From DATBLE01 sp963837265 (GTDB lineage Bacteria > Actinomycetota > Thermoleophilia > Gaiellales > Gaiellaceae): a stretch of 64,000 bases of DNA. The DNA lies in NCBI GenBank assembly GCA_963837265.1, contig CAWIMQ010000001.1, positions 496,001 through 560,000 of the forward strand. Direction: 5' to 3'. A program made the translations under genes and the position numbers. Under the pieces are notes generated by a model. The model searched no databases. It was not told the origin of the DNA and saw only the letters and a program-made list of their open reading frames with translations. This document shows, piece after piece, positions 44,846 through 53,285 of this stretch. How positions within the stretch are numbered: position 1 is the stretch's first letter; each line of letters starts with the position of its first letter.

Positions 44846-46678
44846 CTACTGCTGGTCCATGCTCGTGTACTTCACCTTGTCCAGGTGCGTCCCCCAGTCA
44901 CGGGTGACGTCCGAGTACTCGGTCGCGAACCAGATGTTGTTGGTGTCCCAACCGTCGAACGTGACGGCCTCGTAGTCGCCCCAGCGGAAGTTGTCCGTTC
45001 CGTTGGTCGCGAACGTCAGGAAGAAGCCGTTGTCGAAGCCCGAGCCGACCGGCGCGGTCGCCCGGCGGGCGACGTACGCCGAGCTCGGCGAGACCGCGCT
45101 CGTCGTCGACCCGTACTCGAAGCCGATGAACGGGTTGCCCTCACGGTCGGGCTGGATGACGCCGAACCAGGTGTCGGTCGCACCCGCGTACGTGATGTAC
45201 CCGTCGTCGACCAGGTCGGCGCCGGTGATCGTCGTGCAGAGCGTGCAGCCGGAGGTCGGCTGGGTCAGCTCCGGCCTGGCGATGATCCAGTGCACGTTCG
45301 CGTTGACGTCCGTGCCGTTGTCGACGGCCGAGTCGTGCGTGGCGTAGACCATGCCGTGCATGTAGACCGGCGTCCCCGAGATGCGGTTGTCGATCGTCTC
45401 CAGGCAGTCCGTGCAGTCCGGATAGTCGTCGGCGAGCGGCGGCTGTGCATACGGGCTGACGTCGAGAGTGACCGCGCTGATCGTCTGCGTGTCCGCCTGC
45501 TGGTTCAGCGCGTTCGAGAAGTCGAAGAGCACGACCTTGCTCTCGGTGACGCTCTCGTTGAACGACGCGATCAGCAGCTCGCCGGCCGGGCCGCCCGCCC
45601 CGTCGCCGAGGGAGGTGACCGGCTGGACCGTGTCGAGCAACCGGTCGGTCGCTCCGTCGTTCACCGTGTAGCCGGCGAAGCCGTCGACGAACGGGATCGC
45701 GCCGCCCGCCTCGGCGGTCGCCTTCGGGATCGCCAGCGTCCAGGCGCCGAGGTAGTTGTTCCCCGCATTGTCGAACTGGTTGCCGCCGATGAAGATCGCC
45801 TCGGAGTCGAAGCCGAGCTGCGTATAGTCGGCGGCGTCTCCGGGCTGGAAGATATTCCCGGTGTCGAACGAGTAGATGTTCCACTTGCCCTTCGGGTTGC
45901 CGACCTTCTTGCTGACCGCGACCCAGTACCGCGACACGAAGTCACAGGCAGGCGAGACGCCGAATGCGCCCTCGAGCTGGAGGACGGCGACGACGAACCG
46001 GCCGGTGGACGGGTCGTAGAACGCCCGCGGGTCGCTCAGGAAGGGGAGGTTCTCGTCGTCCGGGTCACACCCCGACGGCGACGGCGCCGGCACCTTGAAG
46101 AACTTGCCGAGGTCGACCGACTTCCCCTTCTGCTTTCCCTTCTTGGTGTCGTAGATGGCGAGCGACGTGTTCACGGCCTGGACGACGTACCGATCGCTGG
46201 CCGCGATCGCGTGATCCGGCGGCTGGCAGCCGAACGGCGCGCACACGCTCGTGCTGTCCTTCATCCCGTCGATTCCCTGCAGCGCCCCGTCGGGCGTGCT
46301 CGGACGGGTGGGCGAGGCCTGGCTGATCCGGGTCGCCGACCCGTGCTGCGCCGGGGCGCTCGCCTTCGCCGCCTTCAGCCCGGCCGACCCGAGCGGGCTC
46401 AGAAACGGGAGCCTGTTCCCGGGCGTGCGGATCTTCGTCGACGAGGATGCGGCCGGCAGCGAGGCGTAGTCGGTGGTGCTCCCCGCCGGGGCGGCGGCTC
46501 GAGCCGTGATCCTGTTCGCGTTCACCTTGACCGCGCTGGACATGCTCTGGTGCGCACCCGCGGTGGCCACGAGCGTGACCGTGACTGCGGTTGCCGCCGC
46601 CGCTCCTGCCAGGACGAGGGCGGCGTACGACCGCCTCGACCGCCGGAGAGGCAGATGCCTCCTGCGTGCATGACTCAC
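44846..46678 (-). CDS. Large secreted protein, possibly beta-propeller
   Basis: 610 residues from GTG 46678. Signal peptide (RRSYAALVLAGAAAATAVTVTLVATAGA), low-complexity linker, then a domain with VCAPFGCQPPDHAIAASDRY, DPRAFYDPSTGRFVVAVLQ, RYWVAVSKKVGNPKGKWNIY, YGSTTSAVSPS and FRWGDYEAVTFDGWDTNN. The cysteine-rich CxDCLET and GCTLCTT segments suggest disulphides. The DYxxxGxDxxA and RWGDY motifs recur in secreted actinobacterial proteins of unknown function. Intact. Confidence 0.65.
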   Translation of the reverse strand: MSHARRRHLPLRRSRRSYAALVLAGAAAATAVTVTLVATAGAHQSMSSAVKVNANRITARAAAPAGSTTDYASLPAASSSTKIRTPGNRLPFLSPLGSAGLKAAKASAPAQHGSATRISQASPTRPSTPDGALQGIDGMKDSTSVCAPFGCQPPDHAIAASDRYVVQAVNTSLAIYDTKKGKQKGKSVDLGKFFKVPAPSPSGCDPDDENLPFLSDPRAFYDPSTGRFVVAVLQLEGAFGVSPACDFVSRYWVAVSKKVGNPKGKWNIYSFDTGNIFQPGDAADYTQLGFDSEAIFIGGNQFDNAGNNYLGAWTLAIPKATAEAGGAIPFVDGFAGYTVNDGATDRLLDTVQPVTSLGDGAGGPAGELLIASFNESVTESKVVLFDFSNALNQQADTQTISAVTLDVSPYAQPPLADDYPDCTDCLETIDNRISGTPVYMHGMVYATHDSAVDNGTDVNANVHWIIARPELTQPTSGCTLCTTITGADLVDDGYITYAGATDTWFGVIQPDREGNPFIGFEYGSTTSAVSPSSAYVARRATAPVGSGFDNGFFLTFATNGTDNFRWGDYEAVTFDGWDTNNIWFATEYSDVTRDWGTHLDKVKYTSMDQQ

Positions 46679-46846
46679 TGGAACCCCCTCTTAACAGTTT
46701 TTCCCGTGCGTCCCATGGGCCGCCCGGGGCCGCGCCGATTGTCCCACGTTTGGCCGCTCAGGACAATGGCCCCGTCGGGCGCTCGCCGCAGGCCGGCGCA
46801 AGCCACGCGGCTTGCGCCCCGGCCGGGCGGCGACGATCATGCACGG

Positions 46847-48223
46847 GTGCCGCCGGAGACGCGCTACGCCCGAAGCGGCGACGTCTCGATCGCGTACCAG
46901 GTGATCGGCGAGGGCCCGTTCGACCTCGTGTTCGTGCCCGGGTTCGTCTCCAACGTCGAGTACGCGTGGGAGGAGCCCTCGCTCGTCGCCTTCTACGAGC
47001 GGCTGGCCTCGTTCTGCCGGCTGATCGTGTTCGACAAGCGGGGCACCGGGCTCTCCGACCGGGTCGGCGAGGTGGCGACGCTGGAGACGCGCATGGACGA
47101 CGTGCGGGCGGTGATGGACGCCGTCGGCTCCGAGCGGGCCGCCCTGCTCGGCTACTCGGAGGGCGCCTCGATGGCGATCGTCTTCGCGACCACCTACCCG
47201 GAGCGGACGGCGGCGCTCGTCCTCTACGGCTCATACCTGGCCTGGGAATGGTTGGCAGAGCGGCACTTCCCGAGCCGGCACGAGTCGGCCCGCGCGGCCT
47301 TCGAGGAGCTCGAGCGCCGCTGGGGCACCCCGGAGTTCTGCGACGAGCTGCTCGAGGACGACGCGCCGTCGAAGCTCGGCGACGAGAGCTTCCGGCGCTG
47401 GTACGCGGCCCGGGTGCGGCTGAGCGCGAGCCCGTCCGCTGCCGTTGCCCTGCAGCGGATGAACATGGAGACGGACACACGCGGGGTCGTGTCCTCGGTC
47501 CGGGTGCCGACGCTGGTCGTCCACCGCGCCGGCGACCGCAACTGCAAGGTCGAGAACGCGCGCTACGCGGCGCAGCAGATCACGGGCGCCCGCCTCGTCG
47601 AGCTGCCCGGCGACGACCACCTCCCGTGGGTCGGCGACTCGGACGCGATCGTCTCGGAGATCCGCACGTTCCTCACTGAGACCTGGGACGCCGGCGGCTG
47701 GGCGGTGCCGGAGCCCGACCGCGTCCTCGCCACCGTCCTCTTCACCGACATCGTCGGCTCGAGCGAGCGCGCCGCCTCGCTCGGCGACCGCGCCTGGCGG
47801 GAGCTGCTCGAGCACCACCACGACCGGGTCCGGCGCCAGCTCTCGCGCTTCCGCGGCCGCGAGCTGGACGCTGCCGGCGACGGCTTCTTCGCCTCGTTCG
47901 ACGGCCCCGCGCGCGCGATCCGCTGCGGGCTCGCGATCGTCGAGGCCGTCCACGAGCTCGGGCTCGACGTGCGTGTCGGCCTGCACACGGGCGAGTGCGA
48001 GCTGGTCGACGGCAAGGTGGCGGGGATCGCCGTCCACACCGGCGCCCGGATCGCCGCGCAGGCCCACCCGGGAGAGGTGCTCGTCTCCGGCACGGTCAAG
48101 GATCTCGTCGCCGGCTCGATGATCGCCTTCGAGGAGCGCGGCGCCCACGAGCTGAAGGGCATCCCCGGCCGCTGGCAGCTCTTCGCAGCCACCGGAGACG
48201 ACCCGAGCCCGCCACCGGCGTAG
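46847..48223 (+). CDS. Alpha/beta hydrolase fused to class III adenylate/guanylate cyclase
   Basis: 458 residues from GTG 46847. The N-terminal hydrolase has LVFVPGFVSNVEYAWEEP, FDKRGTGLSDR, the nucleophile elbow GYSEGAS and a C-terminal DHLPW. The cyclase domain begins ATVLFTDIVGSSERAASLG with metal-binding Asp, GRELDAAGDGFFASFDGPAR, VRVGLHTGECELVDGKVAGI and VLVSGTVKDLVAG. Known fused family in actinobacteria; a hydrolase-sensed ligand is thought to control cNMP synthesis. Confidence 0.9.
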   Translation: MPPETRYARSGDVSIAYQVIGEGPFDLVFVPGFVSNVEYAWEEPSLVAFYERLASFCRLIVFDKRGTGLSDRVGEVATLETRMDDVRAVMDAVGSERAALLGYSEGASMAIVFATTYPERTAALVLYGSYLAWEWLAERHFPSRHESARAAFEELERRWGTPEFCDELLEDDAPSKLGDESFRRWYAARVRLSASPSAAVALQRMNMETDTRGVVSSVRVPTLVVHRAGDRNCKVENARYAAQQITGARLVELPGDDHLPWVGDSDAIVSEIRTFLTETWDAGGWAVPEPDRVLATVLFTDIVGSSERAASLGDRAWRELLEHHHDRVRRQLSRFRGRELDAAGDGFFASFDGPARAIRCGLAIVEAVHELGLDVRVGLHTGECELVDGKVAGIAVHTGARIAAQAHPGEVLVSGTVKDLVAGSMIAFEERGAHELKGIPGRWQLFAATGDDPSPPPA

Positions 48224-48251
48224 CCGGCACGGCCGACCGAGACGCCGCTTC

Positions 48252-48257
48252 TATACT
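48252..48257 (+). promoter_or_regulatory. Probable -10 box of tRNA-Lys
   Basis: TATACT, 12 bases before the tRNA 5' end. Confidence 0.5.
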
Positions 48258-48268
48258 CGAACCACCCC

Positions 48269-48341
48269 GGGCCGGTAGCTCAGTCGGTAGAGCAGGGGAC
48301 TTTTAATCCCAAGGTCGCAGGTTCGATCCCTGCCCGGCCCA
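48269..48341 (+). tRNA. tRNA-Lys(TTT)
   Basis: 73 bases with acceptor stem GGGCCGG/CCGGCCC, D-arm TAGCTCAGTCGGTAGAGCA, anticodon loop CTTTTAA with anticodon TTT, and T-arm GCAGGTTCGATCCCTGC. Discriminator A; CCA is not encoded. Confidence 0.95.
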
Positions 48342-48347
48342 CTGAGG

Positions 48348-48371
48348 AAGGCCCTGTAAACGGGCCTTTCC
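48348..48371 (+). terminator. Hairpin after tRNA-Lys
   Basis: AAGGCCC, loop TGTAAAC, GGGCCTT followed by T. Begins 7 bases after the tRNA. From here to 48653 no gene is supported. Confidence 0.55.
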
Positions 48372-48653
48372 GTTCTCAGACGAGTCGGCTTCGAAGGCCG
48401 CTCAGGGGCCACATGAGGTTCGCGTCGCCCCCATGGAAGCTCGGCTGCTACGGAGACGGCGGCGCGAGCAAGAAGAACAGCGGTCTCCGACGCCCTCAAA
48501 GCCCGCAAGAGCGATCGATCGGTTTGCGACGATTCGGCCTTTATCACGAGGCCGACGAAGTCCAGGCCAAGACAAAGCGCCCTCTCCTGACGGCTGAGGA
48601 GCAGGGGCGATTCCAGCGTGGAACGGTCAGCGCCTCGATCGGATGCTGCCGGA

Positions 48654-49017
48654 TCATGGGTGCGCTCGTCTGTGCGTGATCTCGGTCGCCCAGCCGATCA
48701 CCCGGTCGATCAGGTCGTCCAGGCGCCCGCCCTGGCGATGGCGGCGGCGGCAGCAGCGAGAGCAGAGCACGCTTAGATCGCGCGCCTGCTCGTGTCCGTG
48801 CCGGGCGTAGGGGAGGTGGTGGACATGAGAGGCGTTCCGAGCTGCCGCAGTCTTCGCAGCCCACCTGCCCGGGCGAGCGCTTCTCGGCGTTTCGCCTTCC
48901 AGGCGGGACTGTTCAGGTACGCGTGGTACTTCGCCTTGAAGCGAAGACGGGTCCGCTCTTCCGCGGTCCGCGTCTTCGGCGTGGCCCGCTGCGTCGTTCC
49001 GACGTCTGGCCAGTCAT
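48654..49017 (-). pseudogene. HNH endonuclease, frameshifted
   Basis: Minus strand: AKYHAYLNSPAWKAKRREAL, then in a second frame GCEDCGS and in a third NASHVHHLPYARHGHEQ, DLSVLCSRCCRRRHRQGGRL. This is an HNH nuclease (SPAWxxxR, CxxC, HVHHL, CSRC zinc knuckle). ATG 49017 overlaps the upstream stop (ATGA). Two single-base shifts disrupt it; they could be sequencing errors. Confidence 0.65.
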
Positions 49018-49451
49018 GTCGCCTCGATTCTCCCTGTGCCTGACGGGCCTAGAACGGCGTCGAGGGCGAATCTGATACATGCCAGGTCGTCCTCCCCGCT
49101 TGCGCCACTTGCTCCGACCGCGCCGAGCACGTCGTCTCCGCGGCGGATGAGCGCCGAGCCGAGGCCGGGGAGCAGCGGCGTTCTCGCAAGTTGCTCAACC
49201 GCGGAGACGAAGGCGGGATTCGCAGCCTGCACAGAAGCCAGTTGAGCGCCCTCTTTGTGCCACAGCGCCGCACCGCAGGCCTTCGCCTCGGCGATCCGCG
49301 CGCTCAGCGGTGGCGTCCCCTCCATCCGCCCGAGGGCGACGAGAAACCCCCCTTCGTCGACGACCGCGACGGTGATCCTGATCCGCTTCTCACGCGCGTG
49401 GTCATGAGCTTTGGCAATGACCGCCTGGGCCTGATGCAGCGCTAGCGGCAT
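49014..49451 (-). CDS. GlcG/HbpS-like heme-degradation/binding family protein
   Basis: 145 residues from ATG 49451: ALHQAQAVIAKAHDHAREKR, ITVAVVDEGGFLVALGRMEG, IAEAKACGAALW, and the C-terminal GDDVLGAVGASGASGEDDL. This is the GlcG/HbpS (Haem_degrading) fold, often beside catabolic genes. Its start overlaps the MFS stop by 10 bases, so the two are probably co-expressed. Confidence 0.85.
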   Translation of the reverse strand: MPLALHQAQAVIAKAHDHAREKRIRITVAVVDEGGFLVALGRMEGTPPLSARIAEAKACGAALWHKEGAQLASVQAANPAFVSAVEQLARTPLLPGLGSALIRRGDDVLGAVGASGASGEDDLACIRFALDAVLGPSGTGRIEAT

Positions 49452-50671
49452 GGGTGCGAGTATCCCATCTGCGGCAAGCTCGCCGAGCCATCGGCGCTCT
49501 GGATAAGTCCGAGATCGGCCGCTGTCGGGAGCGCGATCAGCGGGACGAGCCAGACGACACTCGCAATTGCGAAGCCGATCTGACCCTGCCCAGGGAGTGC
49601 GAACGTGGTAGCGACCAGCGGAGTGCACACAACGACAAAGATGTTCGAGGTTGCCCCCACGAATCCGAGCGATGCTCCGGGCGCATCGGGCCGCGCCCGC
49701 GCGGCACCCGTGAAGCTCGGAGCGAAGACGAGCCCACCGGCGATCCCGATAATGGTTGTTGCGACTGCGGCCAACGGCGCCGGCGGCGTGGTCGCGAGGA
49801 GGGCGGTTCCGAGCGAGCCGGCGATGAGCGCTGTGTTGAGCATGGCGTGTGTCCTGCGGGCATGGTGCGACGTGATCCAGCCGCCAAGGGGCCGCGACGC
49901 AACTCCGCCGAGGAGAACAAGTGAGCCGATCGCGCCGGCCGTCACCTCCGAGTAGCCTGCCCGGTGGAGGAACGGCACCATCCAGTTCCCGAGCACGATT
50001 GTCGTCCCCACGCCGACGGCCAGCAGCAGCGCAATCTTGTGTAGGCGCCGGTCCATGAAGAGGCGATCGACCGGCGTGTCCCAGAGACGTTGCTCGACGC
50101 GGTCCTGGCCCATGCCACGCACCGTGAGGAGTCCAGCGCCGGCGACGAGGGCGAGTGCCAGCGCGCTCAGATAGGGCGTGCGCCAACCGAGGTGGGGCTC
50201 AAGCGGCGGCAGTACGGCCAGAACGAAGCCGGCGCCCGCGAGCCCGATCCCTCCGAAGATGCCCTGTGCGAGCGGCGAGGTGCTCCCTGCCCGTACGAGT
50301 TCACTACCGCCGACCCACGCGGCTGCACAGCCGATACCGACCACGGTGCGGGCTACCAGAGCCACGGCCGGATCCGCAACAGTGAGCGCTATGAGGTTGC
50401 CAATGGACATCAGCACAATCGCGCCGAGCGCGACCGTATGTGCTCCGACCCGATCGACCACTGCGCCGGTTGGAAACGTGGCTGCGGTTTGGGCTGCCAC
50501 GAGCACGACGGTGAAGAACGCGATCGACGTGAGCGATACGCCGTAAGCAGTCGAGAGCCAGTCCGCGAGCGTCCCGATGTTGGACACGTTCCATGCTGCC
50601 GCGAAGGCGGTCAGACCGCACGGGACAACCACGCGCCAGTTCAGGCTTGGATGGTCAGGGTCATATGTCAA
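49442..50671 (-). CDS. MFS transporter
   Basis: 409 residues, 12 predicted helices. Start taken as TTG 50671, soon before VVVPCGLTAFAAAWNVSNIG. The cytoplasmic loop 2-3 has PTGAVVDRVGAHTVALG (GxxxDRxG), and loop 8-9 has SRPLGGWITSHHARR. Typical drug/organic-acid:H+ antiporter or symporter. Located at the edge of the carbohydrate cluster, so sugar or aglycone transport is plausible. Confidence 0.8.
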   Translation of the reverse strand: MTYDPDHPSLNWRVVVPCGLTAFAAAWNVSNIGTLADWLSTAYGVSLTSIAFFTVVLVAAQTAATFPTGAVVDRVGAHTVALGAIVLMSIGNLIALTVADPAVALVARTVVGIGCAAAWVGGSELVRAGSTSPLAQGIFGGIGLAGAGFVLAVLPPLEPHLGWRTPYLSALALALVAGAGLLTVRGMGQDRVEQRLWDTPVDRLFMDRRLHKIALLLAVGVGTTIVLGNWMVPFLHRAGYSEVTAGAIGSLVLLGGVASRPLGGWITSHHARRTHAMLNTALIAGSLGTALLATTPPAPLAAVATTIIGIAGGLVFAPSFTGAARARPDAPGASLGFVGATSNIFVVVCTPLVATTFALPGQGQIGFAIASVVWLVPLIALPTAADLGLIQSADGSASLPQMGYSHPCR

Positions 50672-50700
50672 GTCGCGGTGAGACTGGCCGGTTGCGAGCC

Positions 50701-51723
50701 TCAACCCCCTCCCAAAGCCGCGTACACAAGTTCGTAGGCGCGGACCGCGTCCTTGCGCGACTGCGCCTCGCGCAGGGCGGCCTCGTCGATCCGTGCCGCG
50801 ACCCCGTCGATGAACCGCCACTGCAGCACGGATCGGCGTACGGCCTCGACGGCGTCTTCGGTGTAGGGGTAGAGGTCGAAGCCGAGCCGTTCGCCGTTGT
50901 CGCCGTAGCGGGCGCGGCGGAGCTCGACCGCGAGCTCGAGCGTCTCCATGAAGGCGGTCGCGCCGACGATGTTGTCGTCGTCGAAGGTGCCCCAGCCGGA
51001 GTTGGCGTGCTGGTGTCCGAGCAGCCCTTCGGCGGCGAGGAGGGCGGCGTATTCGGCCAGGTTCTCCCCGTTCATGATCAGGTGCTGCCAGTCCATGTTC
51101 ACCTGGACGTTGTCGATCCCCTGGGCGCGGAGCTTGTGGATCACGTGCAGGGTCATGCCGATGTTGCGCATCAGGATCTTCATCGCCGGCTCCGAGTTCT
51201 TGTGCTCGAGGAAGAGAAGCTGGCCGTGCTCGCCCAGCTTCCTTGCGATCCGGGCAAGCCCGTCCACGAACCGGGCCCAGCTGTCGGCGTACGGCGTCTG
51301 GAACGGGTAGTTGTAGCCCTCGATCCCCGGCCAGACGATCATCGGCACCCCGAGCCTGCCGGCCAGATCGGCGCCGGCGCACGCGATCCGCACTGCTTCC
51401 GCGCGCACGACCGGATCGGGGTTGACCAGGCCGCCGCGGCCGAACCGCGGGTCGAGATGGAGCCCGCCCGCCAGACAGTAGACGTCGTGGTCGGGCCCGA
51501 GCGCCTCCCGGATCTCGTCCACGTTCTGCTCGTTCAGCTCCTGCGGGTAGTGGAACTCGTACCCGTCGATCAGATCGCCGAGCCCCGCGACCGCACGCCG
51601 CACCCGCTCCACCGTCGTCTCACCGGCATGCTCCGGCTGGTAGCCGCCCGGAACGAACCGGGTCACCATCGGCCCGAACGCCCAGATCCCCAGACTCGTC
51701 TTCACCGCGTCCCTCTCTGTCAC
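50701..51723 (-). CDS. Xylose isomerase-like TIM-barrel protein
   Basis: 340 residues. TIM-barrel metal site candidates: EFHYPQEL, LLFLEHKNSEPAMKIL (Glu), VQVNMDWQHLIMNGENLAEY (Asp), LLGHQHANSGWGTFDDDN (His) and FDLYPYTED. Related to sugar isomerases/epimerases of the xylose-isomerase superfamily. Same strand as the truncated dehydrogenase upstream. Substrate not known. Confidence 0.75.
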   Translation of the reverse strand: MTERDAVKTSLGIWAFGPMVTRFVPGGYQPEHAGETTVERVRRAVAGLGDLIDGYEFHYPQELNEQNVDEIREALGPDHDVYCLAGGLHLDPRFGRGGLVNPDPVVRAEAVRIACAGADLAGRLGVPMIVWPGIEGYNYPFQTPYADSWARFVDGLARIARKLGEHGQLLFLEHKNSEPAMKILMRNIGMTLHVIHKLRAQGIDNVQVNMDWQHLIMNGENLAEYAALLAAEGLLGHQHANSGWGTFDDDNIVGATAFMETLELAVELRRARYGDNGERLGFDLYPYTEDAVEAVRRSVLQWRFIDGVAARIDEAALREAQSRKDAVRAYELVYAALGGG

Positions 51724-51732
51724 TCTCGCTAC

Positions 51733-52236
51733 TTATCCACCCGTCCGGTAGGCGATCGCCTCCCGCCGTCCCGACTCGGACGACCGGAGGATCGCGTCGC
51801 AGACCTCGGCGGCGTGGTAGCCGTCCTCGAACGTCGCCCCGTAGGGCGCGACGTCCCCGTCGGCCGCGACCGCGGCCAGGAGGTGGTGGATCTCGTGGAC
51901 GAAGGTGTGCTCCCAGCCGATGATGTGGCCGGGCGGCCACCACCAGGACCAGAACGGCGCGTCCGGGTCGGTGACGAGCACGTTCTTGAAGCCGCGTGCC
52001 CGGTCGCCGTCAGCCCGGTAGAGCTGGAGCTCGTTCAGGCGCTCCATGTCGAACATGAGCGACGCCTTCGAGCCGTTGATCTCCCACTGGAGGGCGTTGC
52101 GATGGCCGAGCGCGAGCCTCGTCGCCTCGATCGTGCCGACCGCGCCGTTCCCGAACTCCGCCGCCGCCTCGACCGCGTCGCCGATCTCCGGGATCTCGCC
52201 GGCGGCGCGGTCCCTGACTGTTTCGCCGATTCCCAT
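51733..52236 (-). pseudogene. C-terminal half of a Gfo/Idh/MocA dehydrogenase (N-terminus absent)
   Basis: 167 residues matching only the C-terminal alpha/beta domain: GDAVEAAAEFGNGAVGTIEA, LQWEINGSKASLMFDMERLN, WWPPGHIIGWEHTFVHEI and GATFEDGYHAAEVCDAIL. The ~190-residue NAD-binding half is missing, and the gene upstream starts only 3 bases before. Frame is intact, so a deletion is likelier than a sequencing shift. Confidence 0.7.
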
Positions 52237-52239
52237 CGT

Positions 52240-53238
52240 CTACCCCCTCTGCATCGCCTTGTCGAACACGACCGCCGAGGGCGCGAAGTCCGTGCGGCGC
52301 ACGAACGCGATCGCGTCACGGGCGCCCCACTCGCGGTCCATGCCGGAGTCCTCCCACTCGATCGAGAGCGGCCCCGTGTAGCCGATCGTGTTCAGCGCTC
52401 GGAAGAACGCCTCGAAGTCGACGTCCCCGTGCCCCGGCGAGACGAAGTCCCAGCCGCGGTCCCGCCGGCCGAAGTTCAGGTGCCCGCCGAGGATGCTCCT
52501 GCGGCCGTCCAGCGTCCTCTTCGAGTCCTTGACGTGGACGTGGTAGATCCGGTCGGCGAACTCGACCGCGAACTCGGCTGCGTCGAGGAACTGGTGGGCG
52601 AAGTGGCTCGGGTCGAGGTTGATCCCGAACGACTCGCGCCGGTCGAGCGCCTCGAGCAGCTTCCCGGTGGTGACGAAGTCGTAGGCGATCTCGGTCGGAT
52701 GCACCTCCAGCCCGAAGCGCACTCCTTCGCTCTCGAACACGTCCAGGATCGGGCCGAAGCGCTCGGCCACCTCCTCGTAGCCGCGCTCGATCTCCTCGAA
52801 GTCGTTCGGAGGGAAGGAGTACAGCAGGTGCCAGACCGGCGAGCCGGTGAAGCCGGTCACCTGCGTCACTCCGAACGCCGCCGCCGCCCGGGCGGTGTCC
52901 GCGAGGCGCTCGGCCGCACGCCGGCGAACGCCCTCCGGGTCGCCGTCCCCCCAGACCTCGGGAGGAAGCACCCCCCGATGCCTGTCGTCGATGCGGTCGC
53001 ACACGGCCTGCCCGACCAGGTGGGCGCCGAGCGCCCAGCACTGCAGGCCATGCCGCTCCAAGAGCGACCGCTTCTCCGCACAGTAGCCGGGCTCCGCCAG
53101 CGCCCGATCGACCTCGAAGTGATCGCCCCAGCACGCGAGCTCCAGCCCGTCGAAGCCCCAGCCCGCCGTCTTTCCGGCGAGCTCGTCCAAGGGCAGGTCG
53201 GCCCACTGGCCGGTGAACAGTGTTACGGGTCTAGTCAT
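52240..53238 (-). CDS. Sugar phosphate isomerase/epimerase (TIM barrel)
   Basis: 332 residues from ATG 53238: WGFDGLELACWGDHFEVDRA, VTGFTGSPVWHLLYSFPPND, RFGLEVHPTEIAYDF (Glu/His), FGINLDPSHFAHQF (Asp/His), YHVHVKDSKR (His) and IEWEDSGMDREWGA. Complete metal-dependent AP-endonuclease-2 fold. Likely isomerises or cleaves a keto-sugar made by the neighbouring dehydrogenases. Confidence 0.85.
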   Translation of the reverse strand: MTRPVTLFTGQWADLPLDELAGKTAGWGFDGLELACWGDHFEVDRALAEPGYCAEKRSLLERHGLQCWALGAHLVGQAVCDRIDDRHRGVLPPEVWGDGDPEGVRRRAAERLADTARAAAAFGVTQVTGFTGSPVWHLLYSFPPNDFEEIERGYEEVAERFGPILDVFESEGVRFGLEVHPTEIAYDFVTTGKLLEALDRRESFGINLDPSHFAHQFLDAAEFAVEFADRIYHVHVKDSKRTLDGRRSILGGHLNFGRRDRGWDFVSPGHGDVDFEAFFRALNTIGYTGPLSIEWEDSGMDREWGARDAIAFVRRTDFAPSAVVFDKAMQRG

Positions 53239-53285
53239 GAGAGAGCTCCCGGTGTCGATGGAACGAATTTCGTGCCGCTCGCACC

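Noticed and set aside
44459..48223. 1,254-residue open frame reading into the cyclase
   Set aside because: Only the last 458 residues are homologous to known proteins; the first 790 are antisense to an intact secreted-protein gene and the antitoxin.
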